From NCBI GenBank assembly GCA_948469375.1, contig CAOKLO010000002.1, positions 1 through 64,000 on the forward strand: 64,000 bases of DNA, written 5' to 3'. Each line of letters starts with the position of its first letter. Position 1 is the stretch's first letter. The notes beneath the pieces were generated by a model. The model was not told where the DNA came from. It ran no database searches and saw nothing but the letters and a program-made list of their open reading frames with translations. The stretch comes from an uncultured bacterium (GTDB lineage: Bacteria > Bacillota > Clostridia > Oscillospirales > Oscillospiraceae). A program made the translations under genes and the position numbers. This document shows positions 41,900 to 51,530 of the stretch, piece after piece.

Positions 41900-43120
41900 A
41901 TGGCCCACATCAATCAGAATTTTCTCAAGCTGCCGGGCGGCTACCTGTTCCCGGAGATCGGCCGCCGGGTGCGGGCCTTTTCAGCGGAGAATCCGCCCAT
42001 GCCCCTCATCCGTTTGGGCATCGGCGACGTGACCCAGCCCCTGGCCCCCGTGGTGGTGGAGGCTATGGTGAAGGCCTCCAAAGAGATGGGGGCGAAGGAG
42101 ACCTTCCGGGGCTACTGCGAGGAGACCTGCACCGCTTATGACTTCCTCCGCTTTGCCATCCGGGACTCCTATAAGGAGCGAGGGGTGAACATCGCTGACG
42201 ACGAAATTTTCGTTTCCGACGGCGCCAAAAGCGACTGCGGCAGCATCGGCGACATCTTCTCGGTGGACAACGTGGTGGCGGTGTGCGACCCGGTGTATCC
42301 GGTGTACGTGGACACCAGCGCCATGGCCGGCCGGGCCGGTGAGTACGACGGGGAGAAGTGGACCGACCTGGTCTATCTGCCCTGTACGGCGGAAAACGGC
42401 TTTTTCCCTGAACTGCCCGCGGGGGACAAAGTGCCCGACCTCATCTACATCTGCTCCCCCAACAATCCCACAGGAGCGGCGGCCACCTATGAACAGCTCA
42501 AGGTCTGGGTGGACTATGCCAACGCCCGCGGTAGCGTGATCCTGTTCGACTCCGCCTACGAGGCGTTCATCAGCGAGGATGGCATCCCTCACAGCATCTT
42601 TGAGGTGGAGGGGGCCAAGACCTGCGCCATTGAGTTCCGCTCCTTCTCCAAGTCCGCCGGGTTTACCGGCAACCGCTGCGCCTACACCGTGATTCCCAAG
42701 GCGCTGGAGCGGGAGGGTGCGTCCCTCAACGCCCTGTGGAACCGCCGCCAGGGCAGCAAATTCAACGGCGTGCCCTACGTCATCCAGCGGGCGGCGGAGG
42801 CGGCGTTGAGCCCCGAGGGCAGGGCGCAGACAAGGGTGGCCATCGACTACTACCTGAACAACGCCAAGGTGATCCGGGAGGGCCTTACCAATGCGGGCCT
42901 GACGGTTTACGGCGGTGTGAACGCCCCTTATCTTTGGGTCAAGACCCCCAGCAGCGTGCCGTCCTGGGACTTCTTCGACCTGCTGCTGAAAAAGGCATGC
43001 GTGGTCACCACCCCCGGCGCGGGCTTCGGCCCCAGCGGAGAGGGCTACATCCGGGTCACCGCCTTCGGCGATGCGGACGCGACGAAGGAAGCGGTCCGGC
43101 GTATCGTGTCGGTGCTGTAA
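41900..43120 (+). CDS. dapL: LL-diaminopimelate aminotransferase
   Basis: A fold-type I aminotransferase that forms LL-diaminopimelate from tetrahydrodipicolinate and glutamate in one step, bypassing the acyl pathways. Features: IRLGIGDVTQPLAPVVVEAM, KETFRGYCEETCTAYDFLR, CSPNNPTGAAATYEQL and FSKSAGFTGNRCAYTV with the PLP lysine. The 406 residues match the family. ATG 41900 follows GAAGGAG. With dapF it defines the DapL variant of lysine synthesis used by many anaerobic Clostridia. Confidence 0.95.
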   Translation: MAHINQNFLKLPGGYLFPEIGRRVRAFSAENPPMPLIRLGIGDVTQPLAPVVVEAMVKASKEMGAKETFRGYCEETCTAYDFLRFAIRDSYKERGVNIADDEIFVSDGAKSDCGSIGDIFSVDNVVAVCDPVYPVYVDTSAMAGRAGEYDGEKWTDLVYLPCTAENGFFPELPAGDKVPDLIYICSPNNPTGAAATYEQLKVWVDYANARGSVILFDSAYEAFISEDGIPHSIFEVEGAKTCAIEFRSFSKSAGFTGNRCAYTVIPKALEREGASLNALWNRRQGSKFNGVPYVIQRAAEAALSPEGRAQTRVAIDYYLNNAKVIREGLTNAGLTVYGGVNAPYLWVKTPSSVPSWDFFDLLLKKACVVTTPGAGFGPSGEGYIRVTAFGDADATKEAVRRIVSVL

Positions 43121-43130
43121 AAAGAAATCA

Positions 43131-43193
43131 AAAACCGGCCCAACGGGGGGCAGGGAAAGGGGGCAACCCTTTTGTCCCCGTTGGGCCGGTTTT
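43131..43193 (+). terminator. Long hairpin between dapL and gltB
   Basis: An 18-base perfect outer stem starts AAAACCGGCCCAACGGGG and closes with its complement ending GGTTTT; inside it is a smaller AAAGGG/CCCTTT hairpin. It ends 18 bases before gltB, within the distance of the Shine-Dalgarno site. It can be a terminator for dapL and also an attenuator for gltB. Confidence 0.65.
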
Positions 43194-43210
43194 CATTTGG
43201 AGGATTCAAC

Positions 43211-46200
43211 ATGAAGCAAGAGCGGGAACAGGTGCGGGGGCCGCTGTACGACCCTCGGTTCGAGCACGACAACTGCGGCATCGGCGCGGTGGTGGACATC
43301 AAAGGCAGAAAAACCCATCAGACGGTGGACGACGCGCTGAAAATTGTGGAAAAGCTGGAGCATCGGGCGGGCAAGGACGCTGAGGGCCGGACCGGTGACG
43401 GCGTGGGCATCCTGCTGCAAATTTCCCATGAGTTTTTTGTGAAAGCGGCGGGAGAGTGCGGCCTGACCCTGGGCGGTGAGCGGGACTACGGTATTGGAGT
43501 GTTCTTCTTCCCCCAGGAGACCCTGCGCCGGAACCAGGCCATGAAGATGTTCGAGCTCATTGTGGCCCGGGAGGGCATGGAGTTCATCGGCTGGCGGGAG
43601 GTGCCCGTGTGCCCGGAGGTGCTGGGCCACAAGGCGCTGGCGAAAATGCCCCGCATCATGCAGGGCTTTGTCCGCCGTCCGGAAAATTTGGCGAAGGGCC
43701 TGGAATTCGACCGCCGCCTGTACATCGCCCGCCGGGAGTTCGAGCAGTCTAACGACAACACCTACGTGGCGTCCCTGTCCAGCCGGACCATCGTGTACAA
43801 AGGTATGTTCTTAGTAGGTCAGCTGCGGCAGTTCTACCCGGATTTACAGAGCGGGGAGTACACCTCCGCCATCGCTCTGGTCCACTCCCGGTTCTCCACC
43901 AACACCAACCCCTCCTGGGAGCGGGCCCACCCCAACCGTTTTATTCTCCACAACGGGGAGATCAACACCATCCGGGGCAACGTGGGCCGGATGCTGGCCC
44001 GGGAGGAGACCATGCATGCCCCTGTGTGGGATAAGGACATCGACAAGGTGTTCCCGGTGGTGAATGTGGACGGGTCCGACTCCGCCATGCTGGACAACAC
44101 CCTGGAATTTCTGGTGATGAGCGGCATGGAGTTGCCCCTGGCGGTGATGATCTGCATCCCGGAGCCCTGGACGAATGACGAAAACCTGTCCCGTGCCCGC
44201 CGGGACCTGTACCAGTATTACGCCGCTATGATGGAGCCCTGGGACGGCCCGGCCTCCATCCTGTTTTCCGACGGCGACCAGGTGGGGGCAGTGCTGGACC
44301 GCAACGGCCTGCGCCCCTCCCGGTACTATGTCACCGACGACGACCGTCTCATTCTGTCCTCCGAGGTGGGGGTGCTGGACATCGACCCGGCCCATATCGT
44401 GCGCAAATCCCGGCTGGAGCCGGGGAAGATGCTCCTGGTAGACACCGTTTCGGGTCGCATCATTGACGACGGTGAGATCAAGGAGGGCTACGCCGCCCGC
44501 AACCCTTACGGCGAGTGGCTGGACCGGAACCTGGTGCGTCTCAAAGACCTGCCCATCCCCAACCGCCGAGTGGAAAAGTACACCCCCGAGCGCCGCACCC
44601 AGGTGCAAAAGGCCTTCGGCTATACTTATGAGGATTTGAAGGATACCATCCTCCCCATGGCCCGCACCGGCGCGGAGAGCACCGCCGCCATGGGCGCGGA
44701 CATCCCCCTGGCGGTGCTGTCCAGCCACGACCAGCCGCTGTTTAACTATTTCCGGCAACTCTTCGCCCAGGTGACCAATCCGCCTATCGACGCCATCCGG
44801 GAGGAGATCGTCACCGACACCACCGTCTACGTGGGCGACGACGGCAACCTGCTGGAGGAGAGCGCTGACAATTGCCGGGTACTCCAGATCCACAGCCCCA
44901 TTTTGACCTCCGTGGACCTGATGAAGATCAAGACCATGGACAAGCCCGGCTTCCATGTGGAGACGGTATCCCTGCTCTACTTCAAAAATATGCCCCTGAA
45001 GCGGGCGCTGGACCAGATGAAGATCGCCGCCGACCGGGCCTACCGCAACGGGGCAAACATCATCATCCTGTCCGACCGGGGCGTGGACGAGAACCACGTG
45101 GCCATCCCGTCCCTGCTGGCGGTGTCCGCCCTGGAACAGCACCTGGTGCGCACCCGCAAACGCACGGCGGTTTCCGTGATTCTGGAGTCCGCCGAGCCGA
45201 GAGACGTCCACCACTTTGCCGCCCTGCTGGGCTACGGGGCCCGGGCTATCAACCCCTATCTGGCCCAGGAGACTATCGGCCAGCTCATCGACGAGGGGCT
45301 TCTGGACAAGGACTTCGGCGCGGCGGTGGACGACTACGACAGGGCCATTTTGAAAGGCATCGTGAAAATCGCCTCCAAAATGGGCATTTCCACCATCCAA
45401 TCTTATCAGTCCGCCCAGATTTTTGAGGCCATCGGCATTGCCAAGGACGTGGTGGACGAATATTTCACCAACACCGTTTCCCGCGTGGGCGGCATCGGGC
45501 TGAAAGAGATCGAACAGCTGGTGGACAAGAACCACAGCCGCGCCTTTGACCCCCTGGGCCTGGGGGTGGATACGACCTTGGATTCCTCCGGCGCGCACAA
45601 GGCCCGCGCGGGCCAGGAGGACCATATGTACAATCCCCAGACCATCCACCTGCTCCAGCAGTCCACCCGTACCGGGGATTACGGCCTGTTCAAGCAGTAC
45701 AGCGCCCTGGTGGACGACGAGACCTGTCCCCACACCCTCCGGGGGCTGATGGAGATGAAATATGCCCACCAGCCCATTCCCATCGATGAAGTGGAGAGTG
45801 TGGACTCTATTGTCAAGCGTTTCAAGACCGGGGCCATGAGCTACGGCTCCATCTCTCAGGAGGCCCACGAGTGCATGGCAGTCGCCATGAATATGCTGGG
45901 GGGCAAGTCCAACTCCGGCGAGGGCGGTGAGCGGCCCGAGCGGTTGAAATCCGACCGCTGTTCCGCCATCAAGCAGGTGGCCTCCGGGCGGTTCGGCGTC
46001 ACCAGCGAGTATCTGGTGAGCGCAAAGGAGATTCAAATCAAAATGGCCCAGGGGGCCAAGCCGGGGGAGGGCGGGCACCTGCCCGGGAAGAAGGTGTACC
46101 CCTGGATTGCCAAGACCCGGTACTCCACCCCCGGTGTGTCCCTGATCTCCCCGCCGCCCCATCACGATATTTACTCCATTGAGGACCTGGCCCAGCTCAT

Positions 46201-47749
46201 TTACGACCTGAAAAATGCCAACCGTCTGGCCCGTATTTCCGTCAAGCTGGTGAGCGAGGCGGGCGTGGGCACCGTGGCTGCGGGCGTGGCAAAGGCGGGC
46301 GCCCAGGTGGTGCTGATTTCCGGCTGGGACGGCGGCACCGGGGCCGCCCCCCGCACCTCCATCCACAACGCGGGCCTGCCCTGGGAACTGGGGCTGGCGG
46401 AGACCCATCAAACGCTGATTCAAAACGACCTGCGTTCCCGTGTGGTGGTGGAGACCGACGGCAAGCTGATGACGGGCCGGGATGTGGCAATCGCTTGTAT
46501 GCTGGGGGCGGAGGAGTTCGGCTTCGCCACCGCGCCGCTGGTCACCATGGGCTGTGTCATGATGCGGGTGTGCAATCTGGATACCTGCCCTGTGGGCGTG
46601 GCTACCCAAAACCCCGAGCTGCGCAAGCGCTTCCAGGGCAAGCCGGAATACGTGGTCAACTTCATGCGCTTCATTGCCCAGGAGTTGCGGGAGCACATGG
46701 CAAAGCTGGGTGTGCGCACTGTGGAGGAGCTGGTGGGCCGCACCGATTTGCTGAAAAAGCGGGACCACGCCGTCAGCGACCGGGCCGCAACCGTGGACCT
46801 GTCCGCCATTCTGGGTAATCCCTATGTGGGCGAGGGCTATAAGACCCACTTTGACCCGGCCGACGTGTACGACTTTGAGCTGGAAAAAACGGTGGACCAG
46901 TCCGTTCTGCTGGCGAAAATGGGCGGCGCGTTGAAAAAGGGCCAAAAGAAACAGCTTTCCCTGGACGTGACCTCTACCGACCGGGCCGTGGGTACCATAT
47001 TCGGCGCAGACGTCACCCGCCTTCACGGGGAAGGGCTGGAGGAGGACACCTTCACCGTCCACTGTTCCGGCGGCGGGGGGCAGTCCTTTGGCGCGTTTAT
47101 CCCCAAGGGCCTGACCCTGGAGCTGGAGGGCGACTCCAACGACTATTTCGGCAAGGGCCTGTCCGGCGGCAAGCTGGTGGTGTACCCGCCGAAAACCGCA
47201 AATTACAAAGCGGATGAGAACATCATCGTGGGCAACGTGGCGTTGTACGGGGCCACTTCCGGCAAAGCGTTTATTGCAGGCGTGGCGGGAGAGCGTTTCT
47301 GTGTGCGCAATTCCGGCGCTTACGCCGTCGTAGAGGGCGTAGGAGACCACGGCTGCGAGTACATGACCGGGGGCCGCGTGGTGGTCCTGGGCGAGACGGG
47401 CAAGAACTTTGCCGCTGGTATGAGCGGCGGCATCGCCTACGTATGGGACCCCCGCCGGGACCTGTACCTGCGGGTCAACAAGGAGCTTGTATCCATCGAG
47501 CCGGTGACAGAGAAGCACGACCTGGAGGAGCTGCGCTCCCTCATCGCCCAACATGTGGAGGCCACAGGTTCGGAGAAGGGCAAAGCCATCCTGGCGGACT
47601 TCGAGCACAGCGCCGCCAGCTTCAAAAAGATACTGCCCAGGGACTATGACCGCATTTTGAAAGCCATTGCCCAGTTCGAGGAGCGGGGCATGACCCACGA
47701 CGAGGCAGAGATCGAGGCGTTCTACGCCGTGACGGGAGGTGCGAGATAA
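43211..47749 (+). CDS. gltB: Glutamate synthase large subunit
   Basis: At 1512 residues it carries all parts of GltB: an N-terminal amidotransferase whose catalytic Cys22 (HDNCGIGAVV) is exposed after removal of a 21-residue propeptide, a central domain, an FMN/2-oxoglutarate barrel (SGWDGGTGAAPRTSI), the 3Fe-4S cysteines (CVMMRVCNLDTCPVGVA) and a C-terminal beta-helix (GGGGQSFGAFIPKG and GGRVVVLGETGKNF). It makes two glutamates from glutamine and 2-oxoglutarate. ATG 43211 follows TGGAGGA; the open frame upstream is inside the hairpin. The stop overlaps gltD in TAATG. Confidence 0.96.
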   Translation: MKQEREQVRGPLYDPRFEHDNCGIGAVVDIKGRKTHQTVDDALKIVEKLEHRAGKDAEGRTGDGVGILLQISHEFFVKAAGECGLTLGGERDYGIGVFFFPQETLRRNQAMKMFELIVAREGMEFIGWREVPVCPEVLGHKALAKMPRIMQGFVRRPENLAKGLEFDRRLYIARREFEQSNDNTYVASLSSRTIVYKGMFLVGQLRQFYPDLQSGEYTSAIALVHSRFSTNTNPSWERAHPNRFILHNGEINTIRGNVGRMLAREETMHAPVWDKDIDKVFPVVNVDGSDSAMLDNTLEFLVMSGMELPLAVMICIPEPWTNDENLSRARRDLYQYYAAMMEPWDGPASILFSDGDQVGAVLDRNGLRPSRYYVTDDDRLILSSEVGVLDIDPAHIVRKSRLEPGKMLLVDTVSGRIIDDGEIKEGYAARNPYGEWLDRNLVRLKDLPIPNRRVEKYTPERRTQVQKAFGYTYEDLKDTILPMARTGAESTAAMGADIPLAVLSSHDQPLFNYFRQLFAQVTNPPIDAIREEIVTDTTVYVGDDGNLLEESADNCRVLQIHSPILTSVDLMKIKTMDKPGFHVETVSLLYFKNMPLKRALDQMKIAADRAYRNGANIIILSDRGVDENHVAIPSLLAVSALEQHLVRTRKRTAVSVILESAEPRDVHHFAALLGYGARAINPYLAQETIGQLIDEGLLDKDFGAAVDDYDRAILKGIVKIASKMGISTIQSYQSAQIFEAIGIAKDVVDEYFTNTVSRVGGIGLKEIEQLVDKNHSRAFDPLGLGVDTTLDSSGAHKARAGQEDHMYNPQTIHLLQQSTRTGDYGLFKQYSALVDDETCPHTLRGLMEMKYAHQPIPIDEVESVDSIVKRFKTGAMSYGSISQEAHECMAVAMNMLGGKSNSGEGGERPERLKSDRCSAIKQVASGRFGVTSEYLVSAKEIQIKMAQGAKPGEGGHLPGKKVYPWIAKTRYSTPGVSLISPPPHHDIYSIEDLAQLIYDLKNANRLARISVKLVSEAGVGTVAAGVAKAGAQVVLISGWDGGTGAAPRTSIHNAGLPWELGLAETHQTLIQNDLRSRVVVETDGKLMTGRDVAIACMLGAEEFGFATAPLVTMGCVMMRVCNLDTCPVGVATQNPELRKRFQGKPEYVVNFMRFIAQELREHMAKLGVRTVEELVGRTDLLKKRDHAVSDRAATVDLSAILGNPYVGEGYKTHFDPADVYDFELEKTVDQSVLLAKMGGALKKGQKKQLSLDVTSTDRAVGTIFGADVTRLHGEGLEEDTFTVHCSGGGGQSFGAFIPKGLTLELEGDSNDYFGKGLSGGKLVVYPPKTANYKADENIIVGNVALYGATSGKAFIAGVAGERFCVRNSGAYAVVEGVGDHGCEYMTGGRVVVLGETGKNFAAGMSGGIAYVWDPRRDLYLRVNKELVSIEPVTEKHDLEELRSLIAQHVEATGSEKGKAILADFEHSAASFKKILPRDYDRILKAIAQFEERGMTHDEAEIEAFYAVTGGAR

Positions 47750-49227
47750 TGGGAAAGCCCACTGGATTTTTAGAGTACAGCCGCCAAGGCAACCCTGGCC
47801 AGCCGCCCTTGGAGCGCATCAGGCACTGGAACGAGTTCCACCCCATGCTCCCCGAGGAGGAGCGCCGGAAGCAGGGCGCCCGGTGCATGGAGTGCGGCGT
47901 GCCCTTCTGTCAGTCCAGGGTGCAGTTGGCGGGGATGTTCACCGGGTGTCCCCTCCATAACCTGGTGCCGGAGTGGAACGACCTGATGTATACCGGCAAC
48001 CTGGGCCACGCCCTGAGCCGCTTGACCAAGACCAACAGCTTCCCGGAGTTCACTGGGCGGGTTTGTCCGGCCTTGTGCGAGGCGGCGTGTAGCTGCGGAC
48101 TCAACGGCGATCCGGTGACGGTGAAGGAAAACGAGCTTGCCATCGTCGAGGCGGGCTTTGCCTCCGGAGCCATGGAGCCCCAGCCGCCCAAGGTCCGCAC
48201 TGGAAGGCGTGTGGCAGTGGTAGGCAGCGGCCCTGCGGGCCTAGCCGCCGCCCAGCAGCTCAACCGCCGGGGCCACACCGTCACCGTGTTCGAGCGGGAG
48301 GACCGGGTGGGGGGCCTGCTGATGTACGGCATCCCCAACATGAAGCTGCAAAAGGAGGTCGTGGCCCGCCGGGCAGATCTGATGGCGGCGGAGGGCGTGG
48401 AGTTCCGCGTTTCCTGCGACGTGGGCCGGGATGTGCCCGCCCAGGCGCTTTTGGACGAATATGACGCGATCATCCTGTGCTGCGGCGCGAAAAAGCCCCG
48501 CGGTCTGCCTGTGGCGGAGGGGGTGGACGGCGCGTATTACGCTGTGGATTTCCTTGCCTCCACCACGAAATCCCTGCTGGACAGCGGCCTTGCCAAAGGG
48601 ACCTATATCGATGCTGGGGGCAAGGATGTGGTCATCGTAGGCGGCGGTGACACGGGCAATGACTGTGTGGGCACCTCCATCCGTCATGGCTGTAAGTCTG
48701 TCGTTCAACTGGAGATGATGCCAAAAGCCCCTGACGGCCGCGCTGCCGACAACCCCTGGCCCCAGTGGCCTAAGGTCTGCAAAACAGACTATGGCCAGGA
48801 GGAGGCCATCGCCGTGTTCGGCGCGGACCCCCGCCGCTATCAGACCACGGTGAAGGAGTGCCGCACCGATGAAAATGGGGCCCTGTCCTCCATCGTCACC
48901 GTGCGCCTGGAGCCCAAGGTGGAGGATGGCCGCCGCATCATGGTCGAGGTCGCCGGCTCTGAGGAGGAGCTGCCCTGCCAGCTGCTGCTGATTGCGGCGG
49001 GCTTCCTGGGCCCGGAGGACTACGCCGCCGACGCCTTCGGCGTGGACCGGGATGGGCGCTCCAACGTGGCCACCGCTCCCGGAACCTATGCCGCAGGCAT
49101 AGATAAGGTATTCGCCGCCGGAGACATGCGCCGGGGCCAGTCCCTGGTGGTATGGGGTATCGCCGAGGGCCGGGCTGCGGCCAAGGAAGTGGACGAGTAT
49201 TTAATGGGGTATACAAACCTAACTTAA
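47749..49227 (+). CDS. gltD: Glutamate synthase small subunit
   Basis: The iron-sulfur flavoprotein that feeds NAD(P)H electrons to GltB. N-terminal cysteines for two 4Fe-4S clusters are in [10 protein letters not shown] and [12 protein letters not shown]. The FAD loop is [17 protein letters not shown] and the NAD(P) loop [15 protein letters not shown]. It ends with the shared FAD motif ([17 protein letters not shown]). It is 492 residues, as usual, and coupled to gltB. A strong terminator begins at its stop codon. Confidence 0.96.
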   Translation: MGKPTGFLEYSRQGNPGQPPLERIRHWNEFHPMLPEEERRKQGARCMECGVPFCQSRVQLAGMFTGCPLHNLVPEWNDLMYTGNLGHALSRLTKTNSFPEFTGRVCPALCEAACSCGLNGDPVTVKENELAIVEAGFASGAMEPQPPKVRTGRRVAVVGSGPAGLAAAQQLNRRGHTVTVFEREDRVGGLLMYGIPNMKLQKEVVARRADLMAAEGVEFRVSCDVGRDVPAQALLDEYDAIILCCGAKKPRGLPVAEGVDGAYYAVDFLASTTKSLLDSGLAKGTYIDAGGKDVVIVGGGDTGNDCVGTSIRHGCKSVVQLEMMPKAPDGRAADNPWPQWPKVCKTDYGQEEAIAVFGADPRRYQTTVKECRTDENGALSSIVTVRLEPKVEDGRRIMVEVAGSEEELPCQLLLIAAGFLGPEDYAADAFGVDRDGRSNVATAPGTYAAGIDKVFAAGDMRRGQSLVVWGIAEGRAAAKEVDEYLMGYTNLT

Positions 49228-49262
49228 AAAACTCCCACCAGCTTTGCTGGTGGGAGTTTTTT
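49226..49262 (+). terminator. Terminator of gltBD
   Basis: AAAAAACTCCCACCAGC pairs perfectly with GCTGGTGGGAGTTTTTT over a TTT loop. The A and T ends could also allow reverse-direction termination. Confidence 0.93.
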
Positions 49263-49464
49263 GCATTTCACAAAATATTATTCCACGATGATAGCCCGGC
49301 TTCCCATGGCGGAAAAGCTGCTCCAGAACAGGTCTTTGGTGAAGCTGGCGATGGGGTCGGCAAGAAATGGTATCGAAGTTGTAAAGGAAAACGCTGGAAA
49401 CATCCGCACCAATAAAGTCCTCCGCCGGCAAAGCCGTCGGGGAAACTTTATTGGCAGCGCATCG

Positions 49465-49493
49465 GAATATTGTGGGACACGCCCTCATATGAT
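49465..49493 (+). promoter_or_regulatory. Candidate SigE promoter of the spoIIIA operon
   Basis: GAATATT (49465-49471) and CATATGAT (49486-49493), 14 bases apart, match the mother-cell SigE pattern (ATATT then CATACAAT-like, spacing 14-15). The first spoIIIA codon is 29 bases downstream. In Bacillus spoIIIA is a SigE operon. The 260 bases from 49263 show no other gene. Confidence 0.6.
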
Positions 49494-49521
49494 GGAGGCA
49501 AGACGTGAGGTGATGAACGGT

Positions 49522-50424
49522 ATGAACGAAAGAAAACCTTGGGAACAGGCGGCGTCGGTGCTGCCGGGGCCGCTGGGCAGGGGCCTGCTTGCTCTGGGGA
49601 CGGACAGGCTGGACGGACTGGAGGAGCTGCGGCTGCGCCGGGGCTTTCCGATGACGGCTCTGCTGCAATCGGTTGAGGAAGAGACGGACGGTCCGCCCGT
49701 CTGGGAGGAGGAGCTTCGCCAGGTGCTGGAGAACGCCACCCAGTCCTCCGCCCATACGGCGCTGGACAAGGTGTGCCAGGGCTTTGTCACCCTCCGGGGC
49801 GGCCACCGGGTGGGGCTGTGCGGTACAGTGGTGAAAAAAGACGGACGCATCGTCACCCTGCGGGAGCTGTCCTCCCTGTCTATCCGGGTGGCGCGGCCCA
49901 TAACGGGGTTTGCGGGACCCCTTCTGCCCAGGCTGACGGAGGACAAGCAGTTTTTGAGCACCCTCATTGTGGCTCCGCCGGGGGCAGGCAAAACCACCCT
50001 TCTGCGGGACCTGGTGCGGGCGCTGTCCGACGGAGAGGCGGGAGCGCCTCTGCGGGTGTCCGTGGCCGATGAGCGGGGGGAAATCGCCGCTTTATGGCGG
50101 GGGGCGCCCCAGCTGTACGTGGGCCGCCGCACCGATGTGCTGGACGGCTGCGCCAAGGCGGAGGGACTGTCCATCCTCATCCGGGGGATGAATCCGCAGG
50201 TGGCGGCGGTGGACGAGATTACCAGGCCGGAGGACGCTCAAGCTGTTATCGAGGCGGCGGGCTGCGGCGTAGCCCTCATCGCCACCGCCCACGGAGGGGG
50301 TGCGGAGGATTTGAACCGCCGCCCCGCCTATCGGGCGCTGCTGGAGGCAAGGGTATTCCGGCGGCTGGTGGTGCTGGAGCGCCGTGGCGCGGCCCGGTCC
50401 ACCCGTGTGGAGGTCTTGCCATGA
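49522..50424 (+). CDS. spoIIIAA: Stage III sporulation ATPase SpoIIIAA
   Basis: This secretion-ATPase-like protein powers or assembles the SpoIIIA-SpoIIQ channel between mother cell and forespore. Walker A is VAPPGAGKTTLLRD and the Walker B region is AAVDEITRPEDAQ; the segment GFVTLRGGHRVGLCGTVV is family-typical. The open frame runs back to 49261, but ATG 49522 with GAGGTG nine bases before is the best start (alternative ATG 49513). It overlaps spoIIIAB by four bases, and eight genes follow in operon order. Confidence 0.93.
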   Translation: MNERKPWEQAASVLPGPLGRGLLALGTDRLDGLEELRLRRGFPMTALLQSVEEETDGPPVWEEELRQVLENATQSSAHTALDKVCQGFVTLRGGHRVGLCGTVVKKDGRIVTLRELSSLSIRVARPITGFAGPLLPRLTEDKQFLSTLIVAPPGAGKTTLLRDLVRALSDGEAGAPLRVSVADERGEIAALWRGAPQLYVGRRTDVLDGCAKAEGLSILIRGMNPQVAAVDEITRPEDAQAVIEAAGCGVALIATAHGGGAEDLNRRPAYRALLEARVFRRLVVLERRGAARSTRVEVLP

Positions 50425-50933
50425 CGCGTCTGTTTGGGGCGGTTCTGGTCATCGCCGGGTGCGGAGCCCTGGGCTTGGCGGGCGTGGCCCGCCTGGACGG
50501 CCGGGTCCGGGATCTGGGTGAGTTGGCGGCTGGGCTGGATGTACTCCAGCGGGAGCTTGGGTGGCGGTTGGCTCCGTTACCCCAGGCACTGGAGGCGGCG
50601 GCGAAGGCTGCACATGGTCCGGCTGCGCAATTTTTCGCCCGAAGTGCCCAGAGAGTGGGGCAGTCAGATGGACAGGCATTCCAGCAGGTGTGGCGGGATA
50701 GTCTGTCAGCTGTTCCCCTTCGCCTGACGGAGGAGGACCAGGCCCTGTTGGACCGCTTGGGCCTGGTGCTGGGCCGGTATGACGGTGACAGCCAGCGTGT
50801 AGCCTTGGAGGATGCGGCGGCAAGTTTACGCAGTCTGCAAGGGGAGGCGTCAGACGACCGTCGGAGGCTGGGCCGTGTGTACGGCGTGCTGGGAATGACG
50901 GCGGGATTATTCCTTGCGATTTTACTGATTTGA
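50421..50933 (+). CDS. spoIIIAB: Stage III sporulation protein SpoIIIAB
   Basis: At 170 residues it is a membrane protein with an N-terminal helix (LFGAVLVIAGCGALGLAG) and a C-terminal one (GVLGMTAGLFLAILLI), flanking a helical domain with LAAGLDVLQRELGWRLAPL. This is the SpoIIIAB pattern, related to type II secretion GspF. ATG 50421 overlaps the spoIIIAA stop (ATGA). It is a component of the mother cell-forespore feeding channel. An earlier open frame in the same phase is ignored because it lies inside spoIIIAA. Confidence 0.9.
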   Translation: MTRLFGAVLVIAGCGALGLAGVARLDGRVRDLGELAAGLDVLQRELGWRLAPLPQALEAAAKAAHGPAAQFFARSAQRVGQSDGQAFQQVWRDSLSAVPLRLTEEDQALLDRLGLVLGRYDGDSQRVALEDAAASLRSLQGEASDDRRRLGRVYGVLGMTAGLFLAILLI

Positions 50934-50952
50934 TTACATAGGAGGACAGACG

Positions 50953-51147
50953 ATGGATGTGGACCTGATTTTCAAAATTGCTGCCATCGGAATTCTGGTG
51001 TCGGTGCTCAACCAGGTACTCACCCGGTCGGGCCGGGACGAGATGGCCACCATGACCACCCTGGTGGCGCTGGTGGTGGTGCTGATGATCGTGGTGCAGC
51101 AGATCAACGACCTGTTTACCCTGGTCAAGGACCTGTTCGGGCTGTGA
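50953..51147 (+). CDS. spoIIIAC: Stage III sporulation protein SpoIIIAC
   Basis: A 64-residue membrane protein starting MDVDLIFKIAAIGILVSVLN with two transmembrane helices, ending LFTLVKDLFGL. These match SpoIIIAC exactly in length and sequence type. ATG 50953 has AGGAGGACA. The stop overlaps the GTG of spoIIIAD. Confidence 0.93.
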   Translation: MDVDLIFKIAAIGILVSVLNQVLTRSGRDEMATMTTLVALVVVLMIVVQQINDLFTLVKDLFGL

Positions 51148-51530
51148 GCGGCGCGGTCAAAATTGCGGCGGCGGCGGTGACGGCGGCGCTGTGCGCGGTG
51201 GTGGTACGCAAGCAGTCGCCGGAAATCGCCCTGGCTCTGGGGCTGAGCGCCTGCGCCCTCATTGTGCTGTACTGCGGCCGGGCCCTCGCTGCCGTGGTGG
51301 GGCTGGCGGACAAGCTGGCGGAGACCGGGGGACTGTCCGCCCAGGTGGTGGAGCCGGTGATGAAGACGGCGGGCATCGCCATCGTCACCCGCCTTGCGGC
51401 GGAGTTCTGCAAGGACGCGAAGGAGGGGGGGCTGGCCTCGGCGGTGGAGCTGGCGGGAACGGTGTTGGCCCTGTCGGCCACGCTGCCCTTGATGACGGCG
51501 GTGCTGGACATGCTCACCCGGCTGTTATGA
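51144..51530 (+). CDS. spoIIIAD: Stage III sporulation protein SpoIIIAD
   Basis: A 128-residue membrane protein with several helices; VVVRKQSPEIALALGLSACAL and MKTAGIAIVTRLAAEFCKDA are the usual SpoIIIAD signatures. It starts with GTG 51144 overlapping the previous stop and ends overlapping spoIIIAE (ATGA). It is similar to SpoIIIAC in fold. Confidence 0.93.
   Translation: MSGAVKIAAAAVTAALCAVVVRKQSPEIALALGLSACALIVLYCGRALAAVVGLADKLAETGGLSAQVVEPVMKTAGIAIVTRLAAEFCKDAKEGGLASAVELAGTVLALSATLPLMTAVLDMLTRLL

Noticed and set aside
43844..47698. 1284-residue minus-strand frame opposite gltB
   Set aside because: Same reason: a shadow of a strongly conserved gene.
49219..49806. 195-residue minus-strand frame before spoIIIAA
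   Set aside because: It crosses the gltD terminator and the spoIIIAA start and shows no domain.
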